This document shows positions 23,776 to 35,478 of a stretch of 64,000 bases of DNA, in pieces. Position 1 is the stretch's first letter. Every line of letters begins with the position of its first letter. The DNA is from Euwallacea fornicatus. Its lineage: Eukaryota; Arthropoda; Insecta; Coleoptera; Curculionidae. A model generated the notes under the pieces. The model was not told the DNA's origin. It worked only from the letters and a program-made list of their open reading frames with translations, and searched no databases. Made by a program: the position numbers and the translations under genes. Location of the stretch: contig NC_089542.1 in the NCBI RefSeq assembly GCF_040115645.1, forward strand, positions 6,758,001-6,822,000, written 5' to 3'.

Positions 23776-25581
23776 TCGCCCGTAAAAAGTATTATAACAC
23801 GTTTATAACTTGCATAAACCCGATATTTAAAGAAAATGCTTAAACGCGTATAATTTTATTTAATGTACCATTTTGCGATGTTGAAACTTTTCACCCCTGT
23901 TCGGCTACGCTTACTAACTTTCTACTTTCAAATGGAAAGGTTCCCAATTTAGTGTATCAAAAGAATGGTAATTTAAGAAGGGATACAACGATATATTCAG
24001 AACTGAATTTGGAACTACAGCTTCCTTGAAAAAAAGATGGAACAAAGCCCATTTCGTAAAAAGATTAAAAATTTTAATCTTTGCTTCCTAGATAGACAAA
24101 CCATTCTCGTATGACTTTAGAAGAGAGTGAAAAAGTGACAATAACGCGTAAAAATTCCAAATCGTCTTCAATGGAAACAACTTTTAGATACAAAATATTT
24201 TGGTTTTCATGAAATGAATCAGTAGTTGAATTCAGTTATTACGCATGTACCGCAATTAGAATATAAAAAAAGTGGATTGTTTTGCTGAGAAGCAAAGAAT
24301 TGAAATTTTATTTATTTTTTGAGGGGATACAGAGATCTCAAAAGAGCTTACGAACAGGTGCGTTGCACATTCAATGAGAAATATCCAGACCCAACCACTG
24401 ATGGTAGCGTAGTTTGTGGGATTAATAAAGATTTTCAACAAACTAACCGATGAATTTGATGTGTCTCTAAAATCAGTAAACAATCTTTTAAAACGAGAAA
24501 ATTTCATCCATCCAAAATTTCCGCTACACAAGATTTAACACATGATGATTTTGATCGCAGGAAGGAATTTTCTAAGTTGATGTAAAAAAACGTACTCAGG
24601 ATAATAGCTTCTCTTCTAGAATTTCGTTTTCGAATGAAGCAACGCTCTACCTAAATGAATCTATTCATTCACGTAATTGTCATTATTTGTCTACCGACAA
24701 TCCCCATTAGATGCAGAATCTGTAGACACAACATCCGCGAAAACTCAATGTATGAAACGGCCGCCAGGTCATCGGCCCATTTTTTTATAGAGGGGAACCT
24801 AAACAACGCGTGATACTCGCAAATTATTGCAAAATGAAATAGTTACATCAATCGCCGCAATTTTTCCTGGAAAAGATGAGGAACAAGTAACCAATGATAT
24901 GTGGTTCCAACAAGATGGTGCACCACCACATCATGCAATGGCTGTGAGAGGGTATCTTGGCGAGATTTTCCCTAGGAGGCGGATCGGGAGAACAGGCGCA
25001 ATAGACTGGCCGCCACGATCTCCAGATCTTTCGCCCCTAGGTTTTTTTTTGGGGAGGAGGGGGTCATTTGAAATGTCCCGATTACAAAAATAGACCATAA
25101 AATTTAGATCATTTAGGTCTTAGAATTCGAACAGAATTAGAACTAATAACAGAAGCTAGACTGGATAATTGCATAACAGAGTTCGAGGAACGACTGACTC
25201 ATTACCAACTTGTTACTGAAGCCCAATTTGAACGTTTAATGTAGGAATTTCAATTTTGTTTAATGCAATAGTGAGTTACTTTATTTTGCATCTAATAATT
25301 ATATTTTTTAAGGAAATTGTAGACCCAATTTTAGTTCTGAGCATACTATTGTATTCCTCGTTGAATTACCTTTCATTCAATTTACGTACTGCGATGAGTA
25401 CCTTTGCATTTGAAAATAAAAAGTTAGTAGGGGCCGCTGGAGAGGGGTGAAAAATGTGAACGTGGAAAATAATGCATTAAATATCTATTTTAAAATGAAA
25501 TGTAAACATGTTTAAGCCTGTTTAAAAAATATGAGGTTTATGAAAGTTATAAACCAGTTGCAATACATTTTCCAAGCCCTG
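23776..25581 (+). mobile_element. DD41D mariner with ~240-260-bp terminal inverted repeats
   Basis: The left arm (23776 to about 24013) and the right arm (25321-25581) are inverted copies along their whole length, with shared landmarks such as TTCACCCCT, CTACTAACTTTYTAYTTTCAAATG and CTCAGAACT. TA lies at both outer edges (23774-23775, 25582-25583). The body carries a decayed mariner-like transposase. TIRs this long are unusual for mariner (about 30 bp is typical) but have been described, as I recall, for rosa-type DD41D elements. Confidence 0.9.
24270..25244 (+). pseudogene. DD41D mariner-like transposase, decayed
   Basis: Plus-strand pieces in order: EQVRCTFNEKYPDPTTDGS (N-terminal helix-turn-helix), VSLKSVNNLLKREN, DDFDRRKEFSKL, SFSNEATLYLNES (first catalytic D changed to N), KLNVWNGRQVIGPFF, MWFQQDGAPPHHAMAVRGYL (second D kept), DWPPRSPDLSP with PLG where relatives have PLD (third D lost), then a C terminus ending FERLM-stop at 25242-25244. 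Counting from QQD to the position of the lost third D gives 41 residues, hence DD41D. Several stops and frame changes; inactive. Confidence 0.85.
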
Positions 25582-25583
25582 TA

Positions 25584-27202
25584 TTTAAACCGCCCTTTCC
25601 ATAAATTGCAGCGATGTCAGTTACTAAAATAAAATATGAGTACTGAAATAAGATAGTCTGTCTACGAATCAGTGTTCCAGAAATTACGATATTTCCATAT
25701 ATTCCATTAAAATGTATATTTAAAGGCTGCGTTTAACATTCAGGCCACGTCGTCGAGGCTCAGAAGAAAGGTTCCAGCCCAAGGAGTCGCATTCCGGAAA
25801 TGAATATTTTCTCTACAAATTGAACCTTTTTGACGTCGAAACAAATTTTGAACTGTTGAAATTGAGCTGATTATTTTGGTCACACGGCAAGATCTTTTCG
25901 TCGAGATCACCTTCCGCTAGTTTAAAGCCTCTTTCCTTCACTTATTTCCTTTGATTATTTCCCTTTTTTTCTCCTTGTTCGATCATCAACGATGTAGTAT
26001 TCGTACAAGGAGGTAAGTGATATTTTGACTTTTATCGATGCCTACACTGGAGATTCATCGATGGAATCGTCAAAAACTGGCACCGATCCAAAACGCGATA
26101 ATTCCAAACACAATTTCTGAATGTTTTTTCAATTCTTCATTTCCGGACACAAAATTTAGGACGATTGAGACCGACTATCTAAGAAAATACACAGAGCACG
26201 GATCAAAAGCTTTGAGCCCTAACTGCCAATAATATAATCGGTTATTTCAACTTCGTGTGAAGGAATCATTTAACATCCTATGAATAAACACGTAAACAAC
26301 TGGTATGCAAATAGTGAGAATTCTCGGAAAATATTTTTAGATTTCCGCTCTTCAATGTATTTGATGATCGTAATTGCAACATTTCGTAGTTGAGGTCAGC
26401 GCTTCGATGGGAAAAGAAGTGTTGAGCGTGAAATTTTTGAATAAAATGGAAACATTCAGCTGAGTTAGTTGAGGTGTGAAACTCCAATTTGTCTTTGTAC
26501 TTCCGCTTACTTTATTTTCGCGCTCAGAGAACTCCCGAGCTAGGGCTGAGACAAGAGAATTTCAGCTTCCATAAATACGGATACAAATCGCCGCTTTTAC
26601 CGGAGCTTTTAGGATATTTGCCCTTTTGTATCTTAAAGTAATGCATTTGGTATATTAATATAGTTGTGAAAAGCTCTGCTTCGATTTCTGAATCGCAATT
26701 TTTCATCGTCGAACGCCCCCGGAAAAGAAGAACGGGCGTCTTGGGTGGCAGCCAGATTTATAAGTTTGCTTATGGGTGTCGATAAAACGGATCGCTTTTT
26801 TGTTGTTTCTCTTATAAATGACGATGGCGCGTAATGAACTCCAAGATGATACAGGGGATTATTTATAAATGTGTCGCTTTTCTATGTTGATAAACAGTGG
26901 TTTTGTTGACTAACGTTCTAATCGAAAAATATACACGCCAGAGGATGTAATCGAGAGCACGTTTAACTTCTTGGCTATAGGATTCCGTTTTGCGTGTGTC
27001 TGTTCACACGGTTCTGATTTGATGACAAACAGTTGAGACTATTTCTGGATTTCCTGAAGAGAGACTTACTAAATCATTGCATACGGGCTAAGCCTTCGAA
27101 AATATCATTGCTACTACTACGATACTACAGGGGGAACAGCTACCAAACACAGGAACAGCCCAATTTGTCAGTTCCTCAACTCCCTGTACTAGGTTATTTA
27201 TA
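25584..27202. other. Non-coding stretch, no recognised feature
   Basis: No gene, tandem repeat or inverted end that I can support. This lies in the intron 3' of the unc-5 exon. Confidence 0.4.
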
Positions 27203-28863
27203 CAGCGTGTCCGCGAATATAACACACAACAGTAAATAGATTATTCATTTTACTACAAAAGGTCATTCTTCATAAAAAGTTCTGCTTGTTGCACATGTGA
27301 GATTGCAATACGAACATTTTTAATGAGATGTAAAGAATGTTAATAAATTAGGGCAACACAAAAATGCTTCAAGATAAAAATACCATTATTTCTATTTAAC
27401 AAAAAAATCGAGAGAGTCCATTGATGACGTGATATTAAAGTCAAAATCCATAACGTCTTATTTAATATCGACCAGTATTGATTTTGAGACAGCTTTTTCA
27501 AAATTGTTGAGCAAAGAAGATCGTATTTATTAAATGCAATGTTACGGTATTGGAAATGTGTCTTTTCAATACGATATAGATCCTTTCCACGAAAAATTTC
27601 CTAATAGGCCTGTATCGAAAAAAGCATTGCTAAAATTAGTGAAAAAATTCAACGAAACTGGATCGGTGATAAATTTGAAAAAATCTAAGAAAATATACGA
27701 CGAAAATGATGCATCTAGATTATTAGCAATAGGGCCAGTTTCGGATAACCCGAAATTATGTTTAAGGAAGCAAAAATTGTGGATTTAAGCAAAAGCGAAT
27801 TATACACAATTTCTTAAGAAAACAAGATTAATCTTTTTAAGCCAAAAACTGCAGTATAAACTTGAACCCGAAGATGAAGAGACGTTTAGAGTTTTGTTTA
27901 TGGATAGATAAAACCAATTTTGAAAAAAAGAAATTTCACAGATTTATTTATTTTTATCGATAAATCCACATTTTGCACAAACGTGCACGTATCTTCCCAA
28001 AATAGTCGTCATTGGGCTTTTGAGAATCTCAATTATGTAATAAACAAACGAATTTAACATTACCAAAAAGTTAATGTTTGGTGTTGAATTTTTTTGAATT
28101 GGATCATTGATCCATATTTTATAGAGGGCAATTTAAACCAACACGTGTATTTGAACATTTTGAAAACATTTATTTTACCATTTCTTAATACTTTAGAATC
28201 AAAAGTACGTAATAACATGTTTTGGCAACATGAAGGATGTCTTGCTCATTACACAGCCTTGGTCAGACAATGGTTACATGATCATTTTGACATAAGGTGA
28301 ATAGGGACGTTTGGCCTGATCTGTGATCGAGCTGTGTCGTCTGACCTTTCTTTGTTGGACTTTTTTCTTTGGGGTCTTTAAAACAAAAGGTTTATACGAA
28401 TGATCTGCCACGTGATAGGGAAGAATTAAAAGAGCACTTACAATGAGCAATAGATGAACTAAGGGTGCCGCCAATTATTGGTAAAATGTACAGTAAATTG
28501 ATTAAGTCAGCAGAAAAGTGTGTCGAGGTGGCAGGTAGTGATGTTAAATAATTTTTAACCATGTAATTTAATTTAATACTTTCGAATTTTCATTCCAAAA
28601 TTGGTATTTAAAGTTTCTGTTAGTTCAACATTGTTTCGTAAATTTTTTGGTAAAAATGATAAATAATGGTGCCCCTATTTTGAAACATTTTTATGTTTTC
28701 CTAATTTATTAACACTTTGTACATCTAATCTAAAATGTTTATATTGCAAATTCACTTTCTCAACAAGCAAAACTTTTTATAAACAATAATTTTATTCGAT
28801 CAACAACTTTTTATGAGCCCTACATCCTTTGAAAGTTTGTCTGCATCTTTACGAAACACCCTG
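27203..28863 (+). mobile_element. DD41D mariner with ~200-bp terminal inverted repeats, next to the unc-5 exon
   Basis: Left end CAGCGTGTCCGCGAATAT and right end (reverse complement) CAGGGTGTTTCGTAAAGA; inverted similarity runs about 200 bp on each side (27203-27400 and 28650-28863), with shared TCATAAAAAGTT.TGCTTGTTG and GTTAATAAATTAGG blocks. TA flanks both ends (27201-27202, 28864-28865). The right edge lies about 50 bp from the unc-5 splice donor. Confidence 0.9.
27534..28550 (+). pseudogene. DD41D mariner-like transposase, decayed
   Basis: Readable blocks: FHEKFPNRPVSKKALLKLVK then KFNETGSVINLKKSKK (N-terminal DNA-binding part), a stop-ridden middle, DPYFIEGNLNQHVYL, NNMFWQHEGCLAHYTALVRQ where the second catalytic D is E, a stop, then SSDLSLLDFFLWG with the third D. 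The spacing between second and third catalytic positions is 41. The end is near 28550. Inactive by stops and by the D-to-E change. Confidence 0.8.
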
Positions 28864-28916
28864 TACACAAGTGAATAAGTTTGAACACATGACTAGTTTT
28901 CAAAATTCTAACTTAC

Positions 28917-29312
28917 ATGCAACTTCCACCGTAGCCGGCTGACTCTTGATGCTCCCCTTTCCATTCCAGGCATAGCACTCGCATTTGAATTTCTCCTTCC
29001 CGAAAAACTCCTCCACCATATCCCTGGTGACATTAGCCTCCACTTCCATAATCCTAACTCCAGTTTGCGGGTCCACAAACTGAAAGTCTTGCGCCTCTAC
29101 GTTTCGAGCTCCATTACACTTGAAGTAGACCCTCAACGAGTGCGCAGCTCTACAATGTAAAGTAGCCACTTTGTTTTTCACCACAAAAGCATTTTGAGGC
29201 TCCGCCAAAAAGATAGGGAGGTCTGTATTGAGGAGGAGGTTTTCGTCTTGTTCGGGGGGCGTCGGTTTCGGAGTAGAAGCGCTGTTGGAGGTTTCTTCGA
29301 GCAACGGAGAGT
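28917..29312 (-). CDS. unc-5: Netrin receptor UNC-5, internal exon encoding the first Ig domain
   Basis: A 396-bp exon on the minus strand. The acceptor is a pyrimidine-rich stretch ending TTTGCAG (AG at 29314-29313); the donor is GTAAGT (GT at 28916-28915). Both boundaries are phase 1, so the exon is symmetrical, as is common for Ig-domain exons. The protein begins with about 25 residues rich in S, P and E, then LPIFLAEPQNAFVVKNK, TLHCRAAHSLRVYFKCNG, VRIMEVEANVTRDMVEEFFG and FKCECYAWNGKGSIKSQPAT. The Ig cysteine pair plus the extra cysteines in KCNG and CEC, and the EP...VVKNK start, are the pattern of UNC-5 Ig1. UNC-5 is a single-pass axon-guidance receptor whose Ig domains bind netrin. The signal-peptide exon (expected at higher coordinates) and the second Ig exon (lower coordinates) are not visible here. 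Confidence 0.93.
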
Positions 29313-29532
29313 CTGCAAATTAAAGGAACATTAATTGTTGCATGGTGGGTCGTAAATAGCTTATCTGAGACGTACATCTTGGCAAATAAATTAAGGTAAT
29401 TAAGGGAATCATGTCATCAGATTCCTGCAATGATATGTGAATCTTCCTAATTATGCAGGCGTGCTTGCCGGCTGTGCGGGACTGTAAACTGCTTTCGGGT
29501 TCGGATAAACTTGGAATTTTCAGAGATTCACT

Positions 29533-29573
<41 letters not shown>

Positions 29574-30045
29574 GTGGAAAATCAATGACAGTCGAAAGCG
29601 AGAGTTGAACATTTTTCACACCGTTCGTCGAGGCCCTAATCAACTGTCAAATTTTATGCGAACGCGCGGTTTCCCCTTTTTAATTAGCGGCAGCGGATGG
29701 CGCCCGTAATTTATGATTACGTGATTACGGGGAAATGTGGAAAAATATTATCGGGTGTCGGATTAAAAACGCGGTCGGCGGTAATAAACCAAAAAAACGG
29801 GAACCGTTTTACCACATGACGCAGAAAACATTTTAATTTGACTTGACGCAATTTGTCTTTGAAGGAGGAGGAAAAACCCCACACGAACTGATTGTCATAT
29901 AGTTAGGAACGGGAATCTTTGCGAAATCGAAATCTTTTCACCACGCTAAAATGCAAAAAAAAAAAAACAAAAATCAGACATCCGTTTTCCGATCGGAGAG
30001 AGAGACAAAGCAGAGAGTGTCCACGCGCGAAGTACCCCCCTCCCT
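29313..30045. other. Start of the upstream intron, with an AT microsatellite
   Basis: Intron directly 5' of the unc-5 exon in gene orientation. Besides the AT repeat at 29536-29572 it holds GC-richer sequence (29640-29800) with no recognisable exon. Confidence 0.5.
29536..29572. repeat. (AT)n microsatellite
   Basis: An uninterrupted alternating A/T tract of 37 bases; a likely length-variable marker within the intron. Confidence 0.95.
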
Positions 30046-32236
30046 CTGGCTTTTCAATATATATTAAAATAGAAAAAAATTGTAACAAAAATTACCTGAA
30101 AGTTCATGTAGTCTTTTAAGATAATCAGCAGTTTTGTACGAGATGTTTAATAAACGTGAGCCAATCTAATATTACATTTTTGAACAATTAAGCATTATTC
30201 TCTTTACACATTTAAATTCTGCGTTTTAATACGAATTTAACAATATACACGTCATACCTCAAAACTTATAATTTTTGAAATATTTACAAATATTTACTTC
30301 GATGCAACATAATTCAATGACGTTCTATAAATGTATTATATCTTGGTTAGCTATAAAAACAATATGGTTAATGCGGTCAGGAGCAGTCATTTGTTTTGTC
30401 ATAGATTAAATTAGAACAATAGCTAAACAAAATTTAATTTAATAGTTTATTGCGTTTATAACCAATATTTTCTATGGAAAGTATATACTGAAGAAGAAAG
30501 ATACCAAATTTTGTCCATTCACTTAAAATATGGGAAAAATGCCTCGTAAGGTATTTTTTATTTTTCGTATTTTCTAAACCAAAAAAATATTTACTTTTTA
30601 GCCCAACAGGAGTATGATTAATATTACTAATTAGAATTAAAATTAAAATTAAATTAAATTGAATACAATAACAATAAAGCAGCATAAATTTATTCCTTTG
30701 TCTTTGTTCTGATTTCACAAATACTAGCAAAAGTTCATTCACCATGTGCAACACATAATCGATATCTTTCTTCCAAATGTTGTTTGCATTTTGTTGTATA
30801 ACTTCGAATGATATGATTTATTCTATTTTGTACTTTTTTTTTCATCGCATCTGATGTATTATCCAATTCTCTACCAAATATCTCGTTTTTTAGATATCCC
30901 CATGAAAAGGTGTCCAACGAGGTCAGGTCGGGACTGTTTGATGGCCATGGTATTGTTCCATTTCTTCCTATCCATTCTTGATATTCCTGATTTAGGAAAT
31001 CGCGCACGAGAAATGCGCTATATATGGTGACGCGCCATCTTGTTGCCAAATAATTTCATGACGCTCATCAAGAGGTAAATTTTCAGTGAAATCAAAAAAG
31101 TCTTCATTTAAGAATCCATAAAACCGTTGATTCTTCAAAGTGCCATCGAAAATAATTGGCCCAATAATTTTATTGTTGATAATGCCACACCACATGTGAA
31201 AATTTGTTCTGCCTTGAAGTTTTACTTGTTTTATTAAATTTGGATTGCAGCTGGTTCAAGTGCACACATTTGGTCTGTTCAACACACCAGAAGTCGAAAA
31301 TCAACTTTTCATCATTTTTTTTTAAATAAATTTGTATTGTCTCTCAACCGATTTAACATGTAGTTGCAAAAAGTTAATCTGTTCTAAATATAAATATCGT
31401 AAATACTTGGACAGTTGTAAACATTTTGTTCTTTTTTAAAACTTTATGTAGTAGTCTTCTAAATAGATTCATTTGGGAACTTCCATCCATAAAGAGGCAT
31501 TAAGATTTTGCCTATAATAGTTTAGAATTCTGATTCCTCTTCATATTAATTAGCACTGTTCTTTTTTTGTTTTTTAAAGACTTTGTTTCTTGCATTTTAT
31601 TTTCAATTTTTTTAAATGTCTTCCTTCTTGATGTATTCCTATTAGGACGTACGAGAGCATACTCCCGTTGAGCTAAAAAATAAATATTTTTTTAAGTTTA
31701 GAATATACGAAACATAAAAAATACCTTTTGAAGCAGTGTTTTTTCATATTTTAAATAAATTGAGAAAATTTGGTATCTTTCATCTTCAGTATATTCAATT
31801 TTTCATAGAAAATATTGATTATAAATGCAATAAACTTTTAAATTTAATTTTGAAAAACTCTATAACAATTGTCTAACACATGACTACTAATGACCACATC
31901 AGTCATATAATTTTTGTAGCTAATCAGGATATATTTGTAGAAAACCACCATCGAACTATATTGAACGGGAGTAAACTTTTGTAATTATTTCAAAAATTTT
32001 AAGATTTGAAGTACGACATATATATATATATATATCGTTGAATTCGTAATAAAACGCAGAATTTAAATATTTAAAAAAAAAGTTATGCTTAATTTTTCAA
32101 AAAATGCGATATTGGGTTGGCAAATGTTTATTAAACACCCTCTATAAAACTGTTGACTCTCTTGAAAAATGACATGAACTTTCAAACACTTTTTGTTAAA
32201 CAGAAATTTTTTATTTCAATATATTGAAAATTTACA
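30046..32236 (-). mobile_element. DD41D-like mariner with ~535-bp terminal inverted repeats
   Basis: The left arm (30046 to about 30580) and right arm (about 31700-32236) are inverted copies over more than 500 bp. Shared landmarks are GTTTATTAAACA.C, AAAACGCAGAATTTAAAT, ATATACTGAAGA.GAAAGATA and GGTATTTTTTAT. The arms make up about half of the 2.2-kb element. The extreme ends are blurred (about CTCTGGCTTTTCAA and CCCCTGTAAATTTTCAA), and I could not fix a TA duplication. The body holds a minus-strand transposase remnant. A TA microsatellite (32018-32035) lies in the right arm only. Confidence 0.85.
30735..31680 (-). pseudogene. Mariner-like transposase, decayed
   Basis: The minus strand reads MWCGIINNKIIGPIIFDGTL then NQRFYGFLNEDF, IIWQQDGASPY (second catalytic D), a frame change, FLNQEYQEWIGRNGTIPWP then SNSPDLTSLDTFSWGYLKNE (third D) and a C terminus of about 45 residues. 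The upstream half (31200-31680) survives only as broken pieces. This is the family that I recall as abundant in ant and beetle genomes. Inactive. Confidence 0.8.
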
Positions 32237-32330
32237 GGGGAATGAGGCTTTTCGCGTGCGCACCCTGTACAAACGAGCGCTCTGATCGTTGTTTTCTTAT
32301 ATAACGCATTTTAGGAAAATCATCCCTTAA

Positions 32331-32871
32331 GGAGCGTTTACACGAGTAGTGAGCAGGAGCGTGAACCACGCTTTCGTGGGGTACGCCTCGTGTGAACAGT
32401 ACATTCGAGAAAGAAGAATCGAAAGGAAAGACGATCACGATCGTACCTCAGACATGGAAAGGTAATCAACATGGGTGAGTCACGCATGAGCGGCTTCGAA
32501 ACTTTTGGAGTTATAGAAATAAATCTTCGATATGGGGCCCTACAAATGAGGGATTTAAAAGAATGGAAGAGTTTTTGTAGCCCTGAATATGTTTCGTTTT
32601 ACAATCCAGTTCCTTACCAACCATTTACGCTGCCTTGTTTTTTTTTATCTTTCCAAGAGTACCATGGTGTGATAAAAGTCAATGTGGTAAGATCTAGGTA
32701 CATCACTGCAATAGTTTCTAGTATACTCTTAGAGGAAGCCATGCTCACGACCCGTGTAAACGATTTGATATTTGTGGATTATTTTCTTATTTCACGAATG
32801 ATAGTTTGATACTTTCGTGTCCCACGAAAGCGTGGTTCACGGTCGTGGTTCACTACCCGTCTAAACGCTCA
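32331..32871. mobile_element. Inverted-repeat element (MITE), 541 bp
   Basis: The ends are inverted copies: GGAGCGTTTACACGAGTAGT on the left and, from the right, TGAGCGTTTAGACGGGTAGT; both continue into GTGAACCACGCTTTCGTGGG, about 50 bp in all. The left flank is TTAA (32327-32330), the right TTTA (32872-32875), compatible with a decayed TTAA duplication as in piggyBac-type elements. A frame at 32471-32809 (+) has no recognisable domain. Confidence 0.75.
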
Positions 32872-32875
32872 TTTA

Positions 32876-33284
32876 GGGATTCATCTCACGCCTTCGTGAT
32901 TCAACAACACAAAATTTCGATAATTGCTTGAAACATAAACTGCCGATTAAGATGAAATAATGAAAAACAAAGTAAGTATTAAATCACAAATCAGGATTAA
33001 AAACGTACGATATCAGATAAAATAACAAATTATTTCAATATAGCTCATCGAGTGCTTTTATGACGGGATGACGAATGCAATGGATGGCAGTTGGAAGACC
33101 CATTCTGATCCGTCATGCGATAATTAGATGAGAAGTTTAATTGAGCAAAAGTTAGAAATGCTTAAACTACTGCAAGATTTATTCGATGTCGTAATTATTC
33201 TACTACGACAAAAAAAATAAGGTAAATTTATTTAGAATATAAAAAAATCATTATTTATTTTTTCAAATAAATTTCATCGCATTT
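32876..33284. other. Non-coding stretch, no recognised feature
   Basis: Probably includes the decayed 3' end of the mariner that follows; no terminal repeat could be defined. Confidence 0.35.
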
Positions 33285-34110
33285 AAACTACTCCCCGTCC
33301 GACATAATACACTTAAGCCATCCTTTTTTCCAATCTTCTAAACGGTCAAGAAAGTCTTTTTCCGGAATGGCCTTCATTACTTTCTTCGATTCCGCTTTAA
33401 CCTCCTCAATCGCGTTGAAACGGTGTTCCCAGAATGATGTTTTGAGTTTGTTGTATAGCCAGAACTCCAACAGTGCTAAATCAGGCGAATACGGTGGCTG
33501 TGGAACGATATGGAGGAGTGTTTAGCAAAATGCCTACGGAGAACTAATACTGTATAGTACAGTGCATTATCGTGGTGCAAAAACCAATAATTTTCTGCTC
33601 ATAATTGAGCCTTTTGAGGCGAATATTTCCGTGCAAACGATGAATGACGTTGATTTTTGAGCAACTTTGGTATTGTTCTGGTCCATCCTTTACATAACAT
33701 TGGCTCGATAGGTAAGTTATTTCTGGGTCGTATGTATGGACCCCAGACTCATCTCCCGTAATTATGCGTTTGATAACGTCCTGGTAGTCAGAAATCCTTA
33801 TTTGACAAATTTCGATGTTACGCTTTTTTCCAAAAAAAAAAGTAATTTTGGATTCAATCGAGATTCGAGGTACAAAACTTCTTTTAAAATTGTTAAAGTT
33901 CATCCCAATGAAATGCCCGTATCATTTGGCAAAGTCCAATTGTCAATGAACGATTGTAAGTACCAAATCTTTGATTTCCCTGAAGTAGCTTTCATCGTTA
34001 AATATTGATGGTCCTCCGGGAGCTGTTGGTTTTGAACTTCTTCTCGGCATTCTTTAAAGTCTTTGTGTCCTTTGTAAACATTTTTTTCATTCATCAAAGG
34101 CCTTCTGTGA
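33285..34110 (-). pseudogene. mariner transposase remnant (DD34D type)
   Basis: Minus-strand blocks: an N-terminal helix-turn-helix remnant near 34100-33910; VIKRIITGDESGVHTYDPEI (first catalytic D, TGDESWVYGYDPET in relatives); then broken sequence; then a C-terminal FWLYNKLKTSFWEHRFNAIE followed by AIPEKDFLDRLEDWKKGWLK and CIMSDGE-stop at 33470-33288. Length (about 0.85 kb of coding remnant) and motif order fit a classical mariner. No terminal repeats recognised. Several frame changes; inactive. Confidence 0.8.
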
Positions 34111-34267
34111 CATCCTTAACGTTTCTGCTACAAAATATTCATACTGCAGATAAAATTTAATGCAAAAAAATTTCGTTAATTTATATATACCCGTGTTAGG
34201 GATTCTAAGTTATTGATTTTTTGTTTGTTGTTATTAATTTTGGTTTTTGTTATGTATTTGTATTTTA

Positions 34268-34587
34268 TCCCTTAAGTTACGCCCATGTACGGCGATACTT
34301 ATTTTGAAAATACCATCTGGGTGCCAGACCACATGGCCCGTCAGGCCAAAACTGAGGGTACGTTTTGGCTGGGGAATATGCTGCTAGTCAAAGGAAGCTT
34401 TCTCGGTCGGGACTATTACCATGATGGGCAATTTGTTGGGCCTGCAATATTCCTAGAAAAGCGACTAGTATAGATATTCCCCAGATGACCGCGACTTATG
34501 AGATCTGGCGTAGCCATAGCCGGTAAGGGTTGTTGGTGGTGGTGCGCCCCTGGTTGGAATTCTTCGGGTTTAGTACTTAAGGGATAA
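34268..34587. mobile_element. Candidate TTAA-flanked element, ~320 bp
   Basis: The 13-mer TTATCCCTTAAGT at the left recurs in reverse complement (ACTTAAGGGATAA) at the right. The segment between is GC-richer than its surroundings and has a 62-codon frame (34285-34473, +) with no known domain. It may be a piggyBac-type MITE with TTAA duplications, or an element whose true ends include ATCCC. Uncertain. Confidence 0.4.
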
Positions 34588-35332
34588 TCGAAGTAATTTT
34601 TGCTCTTTTTTCTTCTCTTCGTGTGGAAGCTGCGTCGTGTCGGGGTGTGATCGAAATCGTAGTGTGTAACCCGCCTAATTAAGCATTCTCCCTCTTCCTA
34701 CTTAGACCAAAACTCTTTCATTATTTGATATAAGTGCAAGTTAAGTACTGTCCATTTTATGTAAACCAAATTGACATTTTCGTGGTTTCATTTATCGAAA
34801 GAACCCCTTAACACCCGCGACTTTTAAACTAAAAATACATCTTATTTTTTTATCACAGCAGTGTTCCTTCCATTTTCTTTTTGATCACTTTCGAGCTTAT
34901 TATTTACACTTTAATTGGCGCAATCATGAACATTCTAAAGGTAGATAATAAATACATGACAAGTAGCGTTTAAACTTCCATTCCTGTGTATCGAATGTGT
35001 TATCCAACCAACGACACTCCAAAATTATTATAATTGTTTCAAATAAACTGTGGAACTAGAGAATATTTGTGCAATTTTCTACAAAGTTGGAACATCGAAA
35101 ACTTCAACTCCGCAAGGGTCAAAAAATTAAGCAAGAAAAATAGGAGAAGAACAGAAAAAAGTAGGAATGGCAGGTTCCAAATGGTCACCTCTTGAGATGA
35201 GGAAGAGGAGGAAAGTTTATTCAGATAGTAATTTGTACTTGCTCGGTCAATTTAGTCAAGAAAACAGTTTAGATGGAGTGAATTTTTACTAATTTATCAA
35301 ACTTGAAGTAACGATCGCTCAGTTTCACGATT
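34588..35332. other. Non-coding stretch, no recognised feature
   Basis: AT-rich intron sequence; nothing supported. Confidence 0.4.
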
Positions 35333-35478
35333 CTGGAATGTAGAACGTTTTGATGTCAATCAAAAAATGACGTCAAAATAACTCATGTTTTTAAATCTTG
35401 TACCTATATACCAGACCCGTTTAACAAACCACTATGACGTAATTTTCTGGTTAGGTTCTACTCGCCATTCTAGAGAAT
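35333..35478. mobile_element. Small inverted-repeat element, partner of the repeat at 315-430
   Basis: Left end ATTCTGGAATGTAGAAC and right end, reverse-complemented, ATTCTCTAGAATGGCGAGTA... then GAAC; two TGACGT blocks face each other inside. Shares these blocks in order with 315-430. Non-coding. Confidence 0.45.
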
